From assembly GCF_030409555.1 (NCBI RefSeq), contig NZ_JAUFPU010000018.1:1-64000 (forward strand): DNA of 64,000 nt, read 5' to 3'. Each line of letters starts with the position of its first letter. The first letter of the stretch is position 1. The position numbers were made by a program, and so were the translations under genes. The notes under the pieces are model-generated. The model made no database searches and was not told the DNA's origin. It was given only the letters and a program-made list of their open reading frames with translations. Positions 8,647 to 16,880 of the stretch are shown here, piece after piece. This DNA comes from Chitinimonas viridis (GTDB lineage: Bacteria; Pseudomonadota; Gammaproteobacteria; Burkholderiales; Chitinimonadaceae).

Positions 8647-10389
8647 TCAGCTAGCGTTACGGATCTGCAGCTTGTAACCCACGCGCAGCACGCCTTTGGC
8701 CGCTGGCCGATTCCAGCGCTTGAGGTCGGCCACGCTGACATCGTAGCGGCGGGCGATCTCGTCCAGGGTATCGCCACTGCGTACCACGTGCTGGCGATCA
8801 CGCGCCTTCCTAGATTTGTCGGCCTGCTTCTTGCTGCTGGCCAGCCTCACCTCCGGCTCCTGCCCGCTTTCCACATCTAGGTTCAGCATCTTGCCTACAG
8901 TCACGCTATTGGACTTGAGGTCATTGAGCGCCTTGATATCGGTAACGGTCATGCCGTGGCGCTTGGCGATGGAAAACAGCGTATCGCCACGCTGTACCCG
9001 GTAGCGCGTCACGACCCGGGTGGTCTGCACCGCCGGCATGGCACGCGCTGCAGGCAGCGTGGCTTCCTCGGCAGCGTCGTCTTCCTTGTCGTCCGACTTG
9101 ATGGCACCGGAGATCAAGGCCGCCAGGTTCTGCCGCTCGCTCACGTCCATATTGTCGCGTATGGGCACCAGGATGGTCTGGCCATTGGCAGCACGGGCGC
9201 TACCCAGCTTGTTCACGTCGCGCAGTTCGGCCAGCTGGATATTGAACTTGTCGGCAATGCCGTCCAGCGATTCGCCCCGCTTGGTGACATAGGGCTGCCA
9301 CGACAGTAGTGGCTTGTCGTAGCTCTTGAGATTGCGCTCGAAGTTCTCCACCTTGTCGACCGGCAGCAGCAGCTTGCGGTCTTCCTTGTGGGCAAACACC
9401 GGCCGTATCAGGCCTGGATTCAGGTGCAGCAGTTCGTCCACCGTGGTGCCGGCCAGTTGTGCAGCCAATTGCAGGTCCATGTGGCGGCCGGTGCTGACAG
9501 GCTGGAAGTACGGCTTGTCCGGCACCGACGGTATCTTCACTCCGAAGGCTTCCGGATTGGCGATGATATTGCGCACGGCCAGCAGCTTGGGCACGTAGTT
9601 TTCGGTCTCGCGTGGCTTCTTGATGGTGTCGAAGTCGTCTTCCAGGCCACGGGCGCGGGTCTTGGCCAGCGCACGGCCTACGCCGCCCTCGCCCCAGTTG
9701 TAGGCTGCCAGGGCCAGTTGCCAGTCACCGAACAGGTTGTAGAGATCCTGCAGATAGTCCAGCGCCGCATAGGTGGCCGCCATGACGTCCTGCCGACCGT
9801 CGTACCACCAGGTACGTTCCAGGCCATAACGCTGCCCGGTAGACGGAATGAATTGCCATAGGCCCGATGCGAGCGCATGCGATTGCGCTTTGGGCACAAA
9901 GGCGCTCTCAACAATAGGCAGCAGCGCAATCTCGGTGGGCATGCCACGGCGCTCCACCTCGCTGACGATAAAGTAGAGATAACGGCGACCACGATCGACC
10001 ACCCGCTTCATGTACTCCGGGTGGCTGGCATAGAAGCGTTCCTGCGCCCGCACGGCCGGGGTATCCACCTCGCCCATCTTGAAGCCCTGCCGCACCCGTG
10101 CCCACAGATCGGCATCGGCACCCATGGTGGCGGGCGGCGAGGTCATCAGGGGGTTTTCCGGGGTGATAGGGGCAAATGCTGGCGTTGTTTCGGTGGCGGA
10201 TTCAAGCACCGTATCCGTCACGGGTTCTGCAGTGGTTTCGGCGGCGGCGGCATCGATTGGCGCGGCAAGCAATGCCGGCTCAGTCATGGTGGCCTGTTCC
10301 GCGATGGCATCGCCTGCATGGGCAAGGGGCGCAAACAGGGCGGCCACCAGGGCAAACAGAGGAGCAAGTCGGAAATGGATTTGGGTCAT
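8647..10389 (-). CDS. mltD: Membrane-bound lytic murein transglycosylase D with three LysM domains
   Basis: A 580-residue exported enzyme that cleaves the MurNAc-GlcNAc bond of peptidoglycan. I chose ATG 10389 because a signal peptide starts there (LAPLFALVAALFAPLAHA). The transglycosylase SLT domain spans residues about 110-270, with catalytic Glu in LPIVESAF and the family motifs ASGLWQFIPSTG and AYNWGEGGVGRA. Three LysM peptidoglycan-binding modules follow: YVTKRGESLDGIADKF, YRVQRGDTLFSIAKRH and HVVRSGDTLDEIARRY. The signal peptide lacks an obvious lipobox Cys, so anchoring is uncertain. Confidence 0.93.
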   Translation of the reverse strand: MTQIHFRLAPLFALVAALFAPLAHAGDAIAEQATMTEPALLAAPIDAAAAETTAEPVTDTVLESATETTPAFAPITPENPLMTSPPATMGADADLWARVRQGFKMGEVDTPAVRAQERFYASHPEYMKRVVDRGRRYLYFIVSEVERRGMPTEIALLPIVESAFVPKAQSHALASGLWQFIPSTGQRYGLERTWWYDGRQDVMAATYAALDYLQDLYNLFGDWQLALAAYNWGEGGVGRALAKTRARGLEDDFDTIKKPRETENYVPKLLAVRNIIANPEAFGVKIPSVPDKPYFQPVSTGRHMDLQLAAQLAGTTVDELLHLNPGLIRPVFAHKEDRKLLLPVDKVENFERNLKSYDKPLLSWQPYVTKRGESLDGIADKFNIQLAELRDVNKLGSARAANGQTILVPIRDNMDVSERQNLAALISGAIKSDDKEDDAAEEATLPAARAMPAVQTTRVVTRYRVQRGDTLFSIAKRHGMTVTDIKALNDLKSNSVTVGKMLNLDVESGQEPEVRLASSKKQADKSRKARDRQHVVRSGDTLDEIARRYDVSVADLKRWNRPAAKGVLRVGYKLQIRNAS

Positions 10390-10649
10390 AGGCTCAAATG
10401 AAAAAGGCACGTCGCGAACAAAGGGGCCGCACCTGTTGAAGGTCCGCCGGCCGAAGGGACGCAGCGAGTGTTTCGTGCATCCCATGCTTTGATGGGACAT
10501 GCCAAGTAAATGAAAACTGCCGCGATGGTAGGAGCATGGCGGTAGTGCGTCAACCTGAAATTTCCTTATGAATCAATACAAAGCATCATCACACCCCGCA
10601 ATGACCTTGGTGGTGGAACGGGTATTAGTCCATCTTGCCGTTCGTCAGT

Positions 10650-11411
10650 TCAACCGCGAAATACATTCTTCCACTCCCTTAGGGTGGCGAACACGGCCAC
10701 CGGGCCATTGTCTATGGCACCCTGACTGGCCGCTGCCGCCTGGATGGCCGGTTCCGCCCAGCGCAAGAAGGGGTTGGTCGCCCGCTCCAGTCCGATGTTG
10801 GAGGGCAAGGTAGGCAGTTGCTGCTCTCGCCGCAAGCGATCCGCCTCGTGGCGCTGCTGCAATGCCGGGTTATTGGGCTCTACAGCCAGCGCAAACCGCT
10901 GGTTGGAAAGCGTATATTCATGGGTACAGCACACCAGCGTCTCGTCCGGCAAGGCCGCCAGCCGCGCCAGCGATGCCTGCATCTGGGTGGCCGTGCCTTC
11001 GAACAGCCGGCCACAGCCGCAGGCAAACAGGGTATCCCCGCAAAACACCACGCCATCGCCATGGTAGGCAATATGATCAAGCGTATGACCGGGTACCGCC
11101 AAGACGGCAAAGCTCACGCCCATCGCGGGCACGCTCACCTTGCCGCCCTCACCCACGCCCTGGCTGACACCGGCAATGCTGGGCGGTCCATAGACCGGGC
11201 AGCCATAGCGGGCCACCAGCTCAGCCAGGCCGCCAGTATGGTCGCCATGGTGGTGCGTGACCAGTATGGCACTCAGGTGCAAACCCAGTGTCTCAAGCTG
11301 AGCCACCACCGGTGCGGCCACACCCGGGTCCACGACCAAGGCATGGCCGGCTTGGTGCATCAACCAGACATAGTTGTCCTGGAGTATGGGAACAGGCAGG
11401 ATGGTCGACAT
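10650..11411 (-). CDS. gloB: Hydroxyacylglutathione hydrolase (glyoxalase II)
   Basis: Metallo-beta-lactamase-fold enzyme of about 253 residues that hydrolyses S-D-lactoylglutathione in methylglyoxal detoxification. Metal ligands are clear: THHHGDHTGG, the PGHT His, and the FCGDTLF Asp. The C-terminal HxxD-type HAGH region ends with NPFLRW. The start is ATG 11411 (MSTILPVP) with AAGGAG upstream. It is divergent from the methyltransferase gene: the two ATGs share the palindrome CATG, so the start codons overlap by two bases on opposite strands. Confidence 0.95.
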   Translation of the reverse strand: MSTILPVPILQDNYVWLMHQAGHALVVDPGVAAPVVAQLETLGLHLSAILVTHHHGDHTGGLAELVARYGCPVYGPPSIAGVSQGVGEGGKVSVPAMGVSFAVLAVPGHTLDHIAYHGDGVVFCGDTLFACGCGRLFEGTATQMQASLARLAALPDETLVCCTHEYTLSNQRFALAVEPNNPALQQRHEADRLRREQQLPTLPSNIGLERATNPFLRWAEPAIQAAAASQGAIDNGPVAVFATLREWKNVFRG

Positions 11412-12153
11412 GCAAGACTCCTTCAATACCGTGCTGCCTGAGCAGTTCGCCCACTGGCTACATAGCCCGCTGGGCCAGTGCGTGCTGGAACACGAGCAGC
11501 GTTTCTTCGACAGTGCGGTCGCCGATGTATTCGGCTACTACGCAGTGCAGCTGGAACTACCGGGACTGGACCTGCTGCGCAGCAACCGCATGCCGACGCG
11601 GCTGACGGCCGGTCTCTCTCGGCACTGCTCGCTCAACTGCGACCCTGCGCAACTCCCCTTTTCGACCGCCAGCATAGACCTGCTGGTGCTGCCCCACACG
11701 CTGGACTTCCACGCCGACCCGCGCGCCGTGCTGCGCGAGGCAGAACGGGTACTGGTGCCGGAAGGCCGCCTGATGCTGACGGGCTTCAATCCTTGGAGCC
11801 TATGGGGCATGGCCCGCCGTGGCAAGCGCGGCCAGGGCATGCCCTGGCAGGGGCATTTCCTGAGCCTGCCGCGCATCAAGGACTGGATGGCCCTGCTGAA
11901 CTTCGAAGCAGGCGCCAACAAGGTCCATTGCTACCTGCCACCCTTAGCCCAATGCGGCTGGCGCAACCGCTTTGCCTTCATGGAGTATGCCGGCCAACGC
12001 TGGTGGCCGGTGGCAGGTGGCATCTACTGCCTGGAGGCTGTCAAACGGGTACGCGGCATGCGCCTGATCGCCCCACGCTGGAAGAAAGCCCACAGCAGTG
12101 TACGAGCAGTGGCGGTCGCGCTGCCCGACCGGCAGGAACAGCCTGACGACTGA
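11410..12153 (+). CDS. SAM-dependent class I methyltransferase (YafS-like)
   Basis: A 247-residue class I methyltransferase fold. The SAM-binding Gly motif is weak at the N-terminus, but the later strands are typical: the LPFSTASIDLLVLPHTLDF block (Methyltransf_11), then LREAERVLVPEGRLMLTGFNPWSLWG. In E. coli yafS sits next to gloB, and the same neighbour here supports the assignment. Start ATG 11410 (MQDSFNTV) with AGGA upstream. The substrate is unknown. The stop codon overlaps the first copy of a hairpin repeat element. Confidence 0.85.
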   Translation: MQDSFNTVLPEQFAHWLHSPLGQCVLEHEQRFFDSAVADVFGYYAVQLELPGLDLLRSNRMPTRLTAGLSRHCSLNCDPAQLPFSTASIDLLVLPHTLDFHADPRAVLREAERVLVPEGRLMLTGFNPWSLWGMARRGKRGQGMPWQGHFLSLPRIKDWMALLNFEAGANKVHCYLPPLAQCGWRNRFAFMEYAGQRWWPVAGGIYCLEAVKRVRGMRLIAPRWKKAHSSVRAVAVALPDRQEQPDD

Positions 12154-12255
12154 GAGCCTATCATGGCTTGAGGGTACTGATGGGCGTGAAGCCTGAGCAG
12201 GCGCCAGGGAGACCCTGGCGCTAAACGTCAGCGCAGCCTGAACCCATAGGCTCTC
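12152..12255. repeat. Hairpin repeat element, copy 1
   Basis: A 104-bp element bounded by the inverted repeat GAGAGCCTAT/ATAGGCTCTC. It contains an inner perfect 9-bp hairpin GCGCCAGGG-AGA-CCCTGGCGC preceded by GCCTGAGCAGGC. It begins on the stop codon of the methyltransferase gene. Its central ~70 bp recurs at 12348-12415. Confidence 0.75.
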
Positions 12256-12347
12256 CCCTGATTGAATCCACACCCCCGCCCGCGCTGCCGCGCCGGAAGT
12301 CCACGTTGCACGGTGCGTGGGGGGAGCCTCGCTGGCGCTCGTTGTCG

Positions 12348-12415
12348 AGCCTGTCATGGGCTCAAGGCATTGATGGGTATGACGCCTGAGCAGGCACTAG
12401 GGAGACCCTAGTGCT
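12348..12415. repeat. Hairpin repeat element, copy 2
   Basis: Second copy in the same orientation. The inner hairpin is GCACTAGGG-AGA-CCCTAGTGC: two base pairs differ from copy 1 and both changes keep pairing. The hairpin supplies the TAG stop codon of the leftward MerR-type gene. Confidence 0.75.
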
Positions 12416-13316
12416 CTGCCCGCCAGTGACCCACGGCGGGCGCGATATCGATCAATCGTTCAAGCCGCAGCACATTGGGTGGCAGGCGTTTCAAACCGCC
12501 GACACCCGCCCCACCCAGCCATAGCGATACCGCCGAAGGCAAACGCTGGCGCAGCACGGCCACCAGTTCGCCGGCCTCGCGTACCGGGAAGGTCGACGAC
12601 AGAGACAGCGCCAGGATATCGCAGCCCAGCTCGCAACTGGCTTCCACCATATCGTCTAGCGGCAGCGAAGTCCCCAGCGACCAGGTCTGGCAGCCCTGCA
12701 TGCGCAGCATGGCCTCCACCATCAGCAGCCCCAGCCCATGCTGCTCGCCCGATGGGGTAGTCAGGAGTACGCGTGGCGCAGCCAGGGGCTGGTTGATGCC
12801 ATTGACCGCCATACGCACCGTCTGCGAAATCTGTTCTACATAACAGTGTTCCTGCCAGGCGCTGATCTCACCGGAGAACCAGGCCTCGCCGATACGGTTG
12901 TTGGCCTGCGGCATGAACTCGGCCACAAAATCGCGCAGACCGCGCACCACCAGTTCGCCCTGCAGGTAGCGCTGCAACTCACCCAGGTCACGGCGTGCCA
13001 GGCATTCGATCAAGGGATCGATGTCGGCGCCACTCTCGCCGTGGCGGCCACCACTGCCCATGCGCTCCAGCAGTTGCGCCAGCTCGGCCACTTCACCCCG
13101 GACTATCTTGCTGGGCCGCAGGCCTCTATCCAGCAGGCGCCTGACCAGCCTGAGCTTCTCCACCTGTTCAGGCGGGTACACACGATCCCCCTGTGCGTCG
13201 CGCCCCGGCAGCGGAAAGCCATAGCGGCGCTCCCAGATGCGCAACAGCTCCTTGGACAGGCCGGTCTCTCGCTCGACCGCGCTGATGTTAAGCCCCAGGG
13301 TTTGATCTACTTGCAT
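12408..13316 (-). CDS. MerR-family regulator with cobalamin-binding light-sensor domain (CarH/LitR-type)
   Basis: A 302-residue regulator. Residues 8-75 form a MerR helix-turn-helix (ISAVERETGLSKELLRIWERRYGFP...). The C-terminal part has both hallmarks of B12-dependent photoreceptors: W146-x9-E156-H157 in the helical bundle, and E191-x-H193-x-x-G196, which provides the lower axial His for cobalamin. In CarH, adenosylcobalamin drives tetramer binding to DNA in the dark and light breaks it. The motif spacing is almost that of Thermus CarH. No photolyase or carotenoid gene is nearby, so targets are unknown; the neighbours are gloB/methyltransferase and cytochromes c. Confidence 0.85.
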   Translation of the reverse strand: MQVDQTLGLNISAVERETGLSKELLRIWERRYGFPLPGRDAQGDRVYPPEQVEKLRLVRRLLDRGLRPSKIVRGEVAELAQLLERMGSGGRHGESGADIDPLIECLARRDLGELQRYLQGELVVRGLRDFVAEFMPQANNRIGEAWFSGEISAWQEHCYVEQISQTVRMAVNGINQPLAAPRVLLTTPSGEQHGLGLLMVEAMLRMQGCQTWSLGTSLPLDDMVEASCELGCDILALSLSSTFPVREAGELVAVLRQRLPSAVSLWLGGAGVGGLKRLPPNVLRLERLIDIAPAVGHWRAEH

Positions 13317-13396
13317 GGCATGTACACATGTATCGGACAGGAGGATGTCTGCATCATAACGCCGTTCCTTTGTCGTCGCACATCAATGGGCGGTTT

Positions 13397-13508
13397 AGAG
13401 CCGCTAACAAAACCCTTCTGGCGTTGTTGTGCGAGCTTGCCGTACCCACTTACTGTCAGCTGCGCGCGCCTAGCCAGAACCGCTACGCTGGATTTTGGTA
13501 GCCGCTCT
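13397..13508. repeat. MITE-like palindromic repeat, copy A
   Basis: A 112-bp intergenic element whose left end AGAGCCGCTAACAAAACC is repeated inverted at the right end (GGATTTTGGTAGCCGCTCT). The same layout and shared interior (GGCGTTGTTG...GCTTGCCGTACCCA) occurs at 36867-36979, and a diverged form at 61910-62044. Confidence 0.75.
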
Positions 13509-13701
13509 TAGCCAATTTGCTATAGCGGCAAGGCTGGCCATGCCTGCCCTCACCCCCCCGGCGCGGGCGGAAAAACCACGCCCAGACACCCTTGCCTAAT
13601 AAAGCAGCGGGCTTGACTGGCAGGGTAGCCGCCCCGTCGTTACAATGCTGCGGATTTCGACGACTCCCCCGTCGAAGCAAGATACCAATATGGGAGGTGA
13701 C
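13509..13701. other. Intergenic region upstream of the cytochrome c pair
   Basis: A gene-free stretch presumably holding the promoter of the cytochrome operon. The ribosome-binding site GGGAGGTGA precedes the ATG at 13702. No other structure is recognised. Confidence 0.4.
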
Positions 13702-14022
13702 ATGAAGTACAACGCAACCTGGCTGCTACTGGGCCTGCTGGCCTTGCCGCTGGCCTCGCATGCCGCTGGCAATGCGGCCAACGGCGCCAAGAAGAACTCA
13801 ATGTGCATAGGCTGCCACGGCATTCCTGGCTACAAGACCGCCTTCCCGGATGTCTATCATGTGCCCAAGATAGGTGGCCAGCATGCCGAATACCTCGCGG
13901 CGGCGCTGCAAGGCTACAAGACGGGTGCCCGCAAGCATCCCACCATGAATGGCATAGCCGTGCAGTTGTCCGAACAGGATATTGCCGACCTCGCCGCCTA
14001 CTACGCTGCGCAGAAGAAATAA
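13702..14022 (+). CDS. Periplasmic class I cytochrome c (c4/c5-like monohaem)
   Basis: A 106-residue protein with a signal peptide (LLLGLLALPLASHA) and one haem-attachment motif, CIGCH. The distal Met ligand is probably in HPTMNG. The pattern KIGGQHAEYLAAALQGYKTGARKHPTM is that of cytochrome c4/c553 domains. Start ATG 13702 follows a strong GGGAGGTGA. It is co-transcribed with the next cytochrome, 10 bases away, so the two single-haem proteins may act as a split version of dihaem cytochrome c4 in electron transfer to a terminal oxidase. Confidence 0.88.
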   Translation: MKYNATWLLLGLLALPLASHAAGNAANGAKKNSMCIGCHGIPGYKTAFPDVYHVPKIGGQHAEYLAAALQGYKTGARKHPTMNGIAVQLSEQDIADLAAYYAAQKK

Positions 14023-14032
14023 GGGGAGCCCG

Positions 14033-14356
14033 ATGAACGCACTACGTTATACCGTGGCCGCCCTGGCGGGCCTGGCACTGTCGGCACAAGCCGCAGACCT
14101 GGCCGCTGGCCGTACCAAGTCCGAGCAGCTCTGTGCTGCCTGCCACAATGTGGATGGCAAGAGCACCAATCCGCAATACCCGGTGCTGGCCGGCCAGCAT
14201 GCCGACTACCTGAAGCATTCGCTCAAGCAATATCAGAACGGCGTGCGCAACAACGCCATCATGGCCGGCATGGTCAAAACCCTGACCAAGGCCGATATCG
14301 ACAATCTGTCGGCCTGGTTTGCCAGCCAGGACAGCAGCCTGAACATGAAGCGGTAA
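14033..14356 (+). CDS. Periplasmic class I cytochrome c (c4/c553-like monohaem)
   Basis: A 107-residue exported monohaem cytochrome paralogous to its neighbour: signal peptide (TVAALAGLALSAQA), haem motif CAACH, then VLAGQHADYLKHSLKQYQNG and a Met ligand in AIMAGM. AAGGGGAG precedes the ATG at 14033. It forms a two-gene operon with the preceding cytochrome and ends at a terminator. Confidence 0.88.
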   Translation: MNALRYTVAALAGLALSAQAADLAAGRTKSEQLCAACHNVDGKSTNPQYPVLAGQHADYLKHSLKQYQNGVRNNAIMAGMVKTLTKADIDNLSAWFASQDSSLNMKR

Positions 14357-14382
14357 CAGCTTCGCTGTTTCCCTGCTGTCGC

Positions 14383-14412
14383 GACGCCCGGCCCTGCCGG
14401 GCGTTGTCTTTT
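14383..14412 (+). terminator. Rho-independent terminator after the cytochrome c operon
   Basis: A GC stem CGCCCGG/CCGGGCG with a short loop is followed by TTGTCTTTT, 27 bases after the second cytochrome stop codon. Confidence 0.8.
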
Positions 14413-14456
14413 GCACTATCGTCAACCTATACCCAGCCGCACTGGTTCGCTCCATC

Positions 14457-15071
14457 ATGCACAGACACAGCCCCGACTTACGCGATGGCACCCTGGTGGT
14501 CCGCCAGGGCCAGGCCAGCGACGCCCCCGCCATACTGGCGTTCTTCCAGGCCAACCGCACGGCCTTTGGCCCGGTTGAGCCACGCCGGCCCGACAACTTC
14601 TATACCCTGGAGTCTTGTCATATGCGACTGGCCATGCACCGCAACCAGCTGGAGGAAGGACGTAGTGCCTGCCTGTTTGTGTTCGATGCCGACAACCGTA
14701 CCGTCATCGGCACTGTCAATTTCACCAACATCTCAGGCTACCCGCACTACGGCGCCACCCTCGGCTATTCGCTGGCGCAATCGGAATGGGGCAAGGGCCG
14801 CATGGTGCATGCGCTCAGGCTGGCGCTGGACTGGTTGTTCGATGACTTCAACCTGCACCGCGTCGCCGCCAACCATCTGCCCGACAACGAACGCAGTGCC
14901 CGGGTACTGGCCAAGCTGGGGTTCAAGCACGAAGGCTACGCACCCGACTACCTTCTGATAGACGGTATCTGGCGTGATCATGTGCTGACCGCGCTAACCC
15001 ACACCGATTGGCAAGCCCGTGACCTCCACGCCCCACTGATAGTCGACGGTACAGGCACACGCCAGAAATAA
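14457..15071 (+). CDS. GNAT acetyltransferase, RimJ/RimL type
   Basis: A 204-residue GNAT of the ribosomal-protein-alanine N-acetyltransferase type (RimJ-like). The acetyl-CoA-binding motif A is SLAQSEWGKGRMVHAL, followed by LHRVAANHLPDNERSARVLAKLGF and the usual DGIWRDHV end. RimJ acetylates the N-terminus of ribosomal protein S5, but paralogues act on other substrates, so specificity is uncertain. The ATG at 14457 lies 45 bases after the cytochrome terminator, so it is probably a separate unit. Confidence 0.85.
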   Translation: MHRHSPDLRDGTLVVRQGQASDAPAILAFFQANRTAFGPVEPRRPDNFYTLESCHMRLAMHRNQLEEGRSACLFVFDADNRTVIGTVNFTNISGYPHYGATLGYSLAQSEWGKGRMVHALRLALDWLFDDFNLHRVAANHLPDNERSARVLAKLGFKHEGYAPDYLLIDGIWRDHVLTALTHTDWQARDLHAPLIVDGTGTRQK

Positions 15072-15231
15072 GGGCTGGCCTCACAGGCGCCGGCCAGCTA
15101 GGCTCATTCTGTGCGTCATTCACAAGCGCAATGTTGGAACCCCACGTTAGTTAAAAAATCATAGAATACTAATAATAGCCATCCCGCCGCTCGCACCAGC
15201 GTAGCGACTATCCGGAATGGCGGAGGTGCCC

Positions 15232-16866
15232 ATGCTGGACAATCTGACCCAACTGCTCATAGGCCAGGGTTTCATCCCCCATGGCTATTGCTTTGCATGG
15301 TCGCCCGGCTTGCTATGGACCATGGTGCTCTCCGATGCAGCCATAGGCATGGCCTACTTCAGCATACCGATGGCGCTGATCACCATTGCCCGCAAGCGTG
15401 CGGACCTGCACTTCAATCAGGTCATGCTGCTGTTTGCTGCCTTCATCCTGGCCTGCGGCACTACCCACTTCCTCGATCTCATCAGCATCTGGTACCCCAT
15501 CTACTGGATAGATGCCTGGGCAAGGGTATTCACCGCCATCATCTCGCTGTTTACCGCCTACGCGCTGTGGCGCCTGATCCCGCGGGTGCTCGCCCTGCCC
15601 AGCCCCAGGCAGTTGACCGAAGCCAATCTCAAGCTATCAGAGGAGATTGCGGCCCGCAGGGACAAGGAGCTGGAGCTCAAGACCAGCGAAGAACGCCTGC
15701 GCCAGCTGTCCGACAATCTGGAAGCCATGGTGGCGGAGCGCACGGCCCAGCTGGCCGAGACCAATACCCGCTTACAGGGTGAGGTGGCCGATCGCCAGCG
15801 CATGCAGTCCGAGCTGCAGGTGGTCAACCGCAAGCTGGAGGAATCCTTGCGGCAGCAAGCCGCCCGCTCTACCGAGATAGAGCAGTTGAACAAGATGGGC
15901 GACCTGATGCAAAGCTGTGTCTCGGTGAACGAGTTGGCCCAGGTCTTGAGCAACTTCTCGGCCGGCTATCTGGAAGCCGCTACCGGTGCCATCTACCTGA
16001 TGGACGAGGAGGCCGGCCTGGTCACCGAGGAAAGCAGCTGGGGCAATATGCCCGAGGTGGAGAAAACCTTCCCGCCCGGCAGTTGCTGGGCACTGCGGCG
16101 CGGCCAGATACACCCGGCCGACCCCTTGCAGCAGAATCTGCACTGCCAGCATGTCAGCGACCACAGCGACCATGTGTGCGTGCCCCTGATAGGCAATGGC
16201 GAGACCTTGGGCCTACTGCACCTGCGCCACCCGCGTGGCCTGCACGATCCGGCCTTTCTGGATGGCGTTGCCAAGCGCGCCGCCCTGGCCCTGGTGAGCC
16301 TGAAGACCCGCGAAGCACTATTCAACGAGGCCACCCACGACCCCCTGACCGGTCTGTATAACCGCCGCTACCTGGATGGGGCGCTGGAAGAAGCCGAGCG
16401 CCGCTCACGCCGCAACAATCGCACGGTCGGCTTGATGATGCTGGACCTGGATCATTTCAAGATGATCAACGACACCTATGGCCACGAAGTGGGCGACGAG
16501 GTATTGCGCGCCTTTGCCGGCCTGCTGAAAGGCAGTTTGCGGGCGGGTGACATTGCGTGCCGCTACGGCGGTGAAGAGTTCACCATCCTGCTATCCGGCG
16601 CCACCCTGAATGCCACCCGCCAGCGCGCCGAGCAGCTACGCCAGCAGGTTGAGCAGTTGCGGGTGCCCTACCGCGACAAGCAACTGGCGCTGACGGTCTC
16701 CATCGGTATTGCCGTGTTCCCCGAGCATGGTCACCACCTCGACGACGTGTTGCACGCCGCCGACGCAGCGCTCTACGATGCCAAGCATGAAGGCCGCAAC
16801 CGGGTGGCTACTGCCCCCCAGGCGACAGATGATGGTGTGGCTAGCCACACCCAGACCGCAGACTGA
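15232..16866 (+). CDS. Diguanylate cyclase with ethylene-receptor-like membrane domain (ETR-GAF-GGDEF)
   Basis: A 544-residue membrane sensor. The N-terminus (residues about 25-120) has three membrane helices closely resembling the plant ETR1 ethylene-binding domain: Asp35, Tyr42, Ile72, Cys75 and His79 match the essential Asp25, Tyr32, Ile62, Cys65 and His69 of ETR1 at a constant offset of 10. Cys and His bind Cu(I) in ETR1. A coiled coil (about 125-220), a GAF domain (about 220-360) and a GGDEF domain follow. GGEEF is intact, and an RxxD inhibitory site (RAGD) lies 5 residues before it, so c-di-GMP synthesis with product feedback is expected. ATG 15232 follows GGAGGTG. Confidence 0.88.
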   Translation: MLDNLTQLLIGQGFIPHGYCFAWSPGLLWTMVLSDAAIGMAYFSIPMALITIARKRADLHFNQVMLLFAAFILACGTTHFLDLISIWYPIYWIDAWARVFTAIISLFTAYALWRLIPRVLALPSPRQLTEANLKLSEEIAARRDKELELKTSEERLRQLSDNLEAMVAERTAQLAETNTRLQGEVADRQRMQSELQVVNRKLEESLRQQAARSTEIEQLNKMGDLMQSCVSVNELAQVLSNFSAGYLEAATGAIYLMDEEAGLVTEESSWGNMPEVEKTFPPGSCWALRRGQIHPADPLQQNLHCQHVSDHSDHVCVPLIGNGETLGLLHLRHPRGLHDPAFLDGVAKRAALALVSLKTREALFNEATHDPLTGLYNRRYLDGALEEAERRSRRNNRTVGLMMLDLDHFKMINDTYGHEVGDEVLRAFAGLLKGSLRAGDIACRYGGEEFTILLSGATLNATRQRAEQLRQQVEQLRVPYRDKQLALTVSIGIAVFPEHGHHLDDVLHAADAALYDAKHEGRNRVATAPQATDDGVASHTQTAD

Positions 16867-16880
16867 CTGCCGGACGGCGC

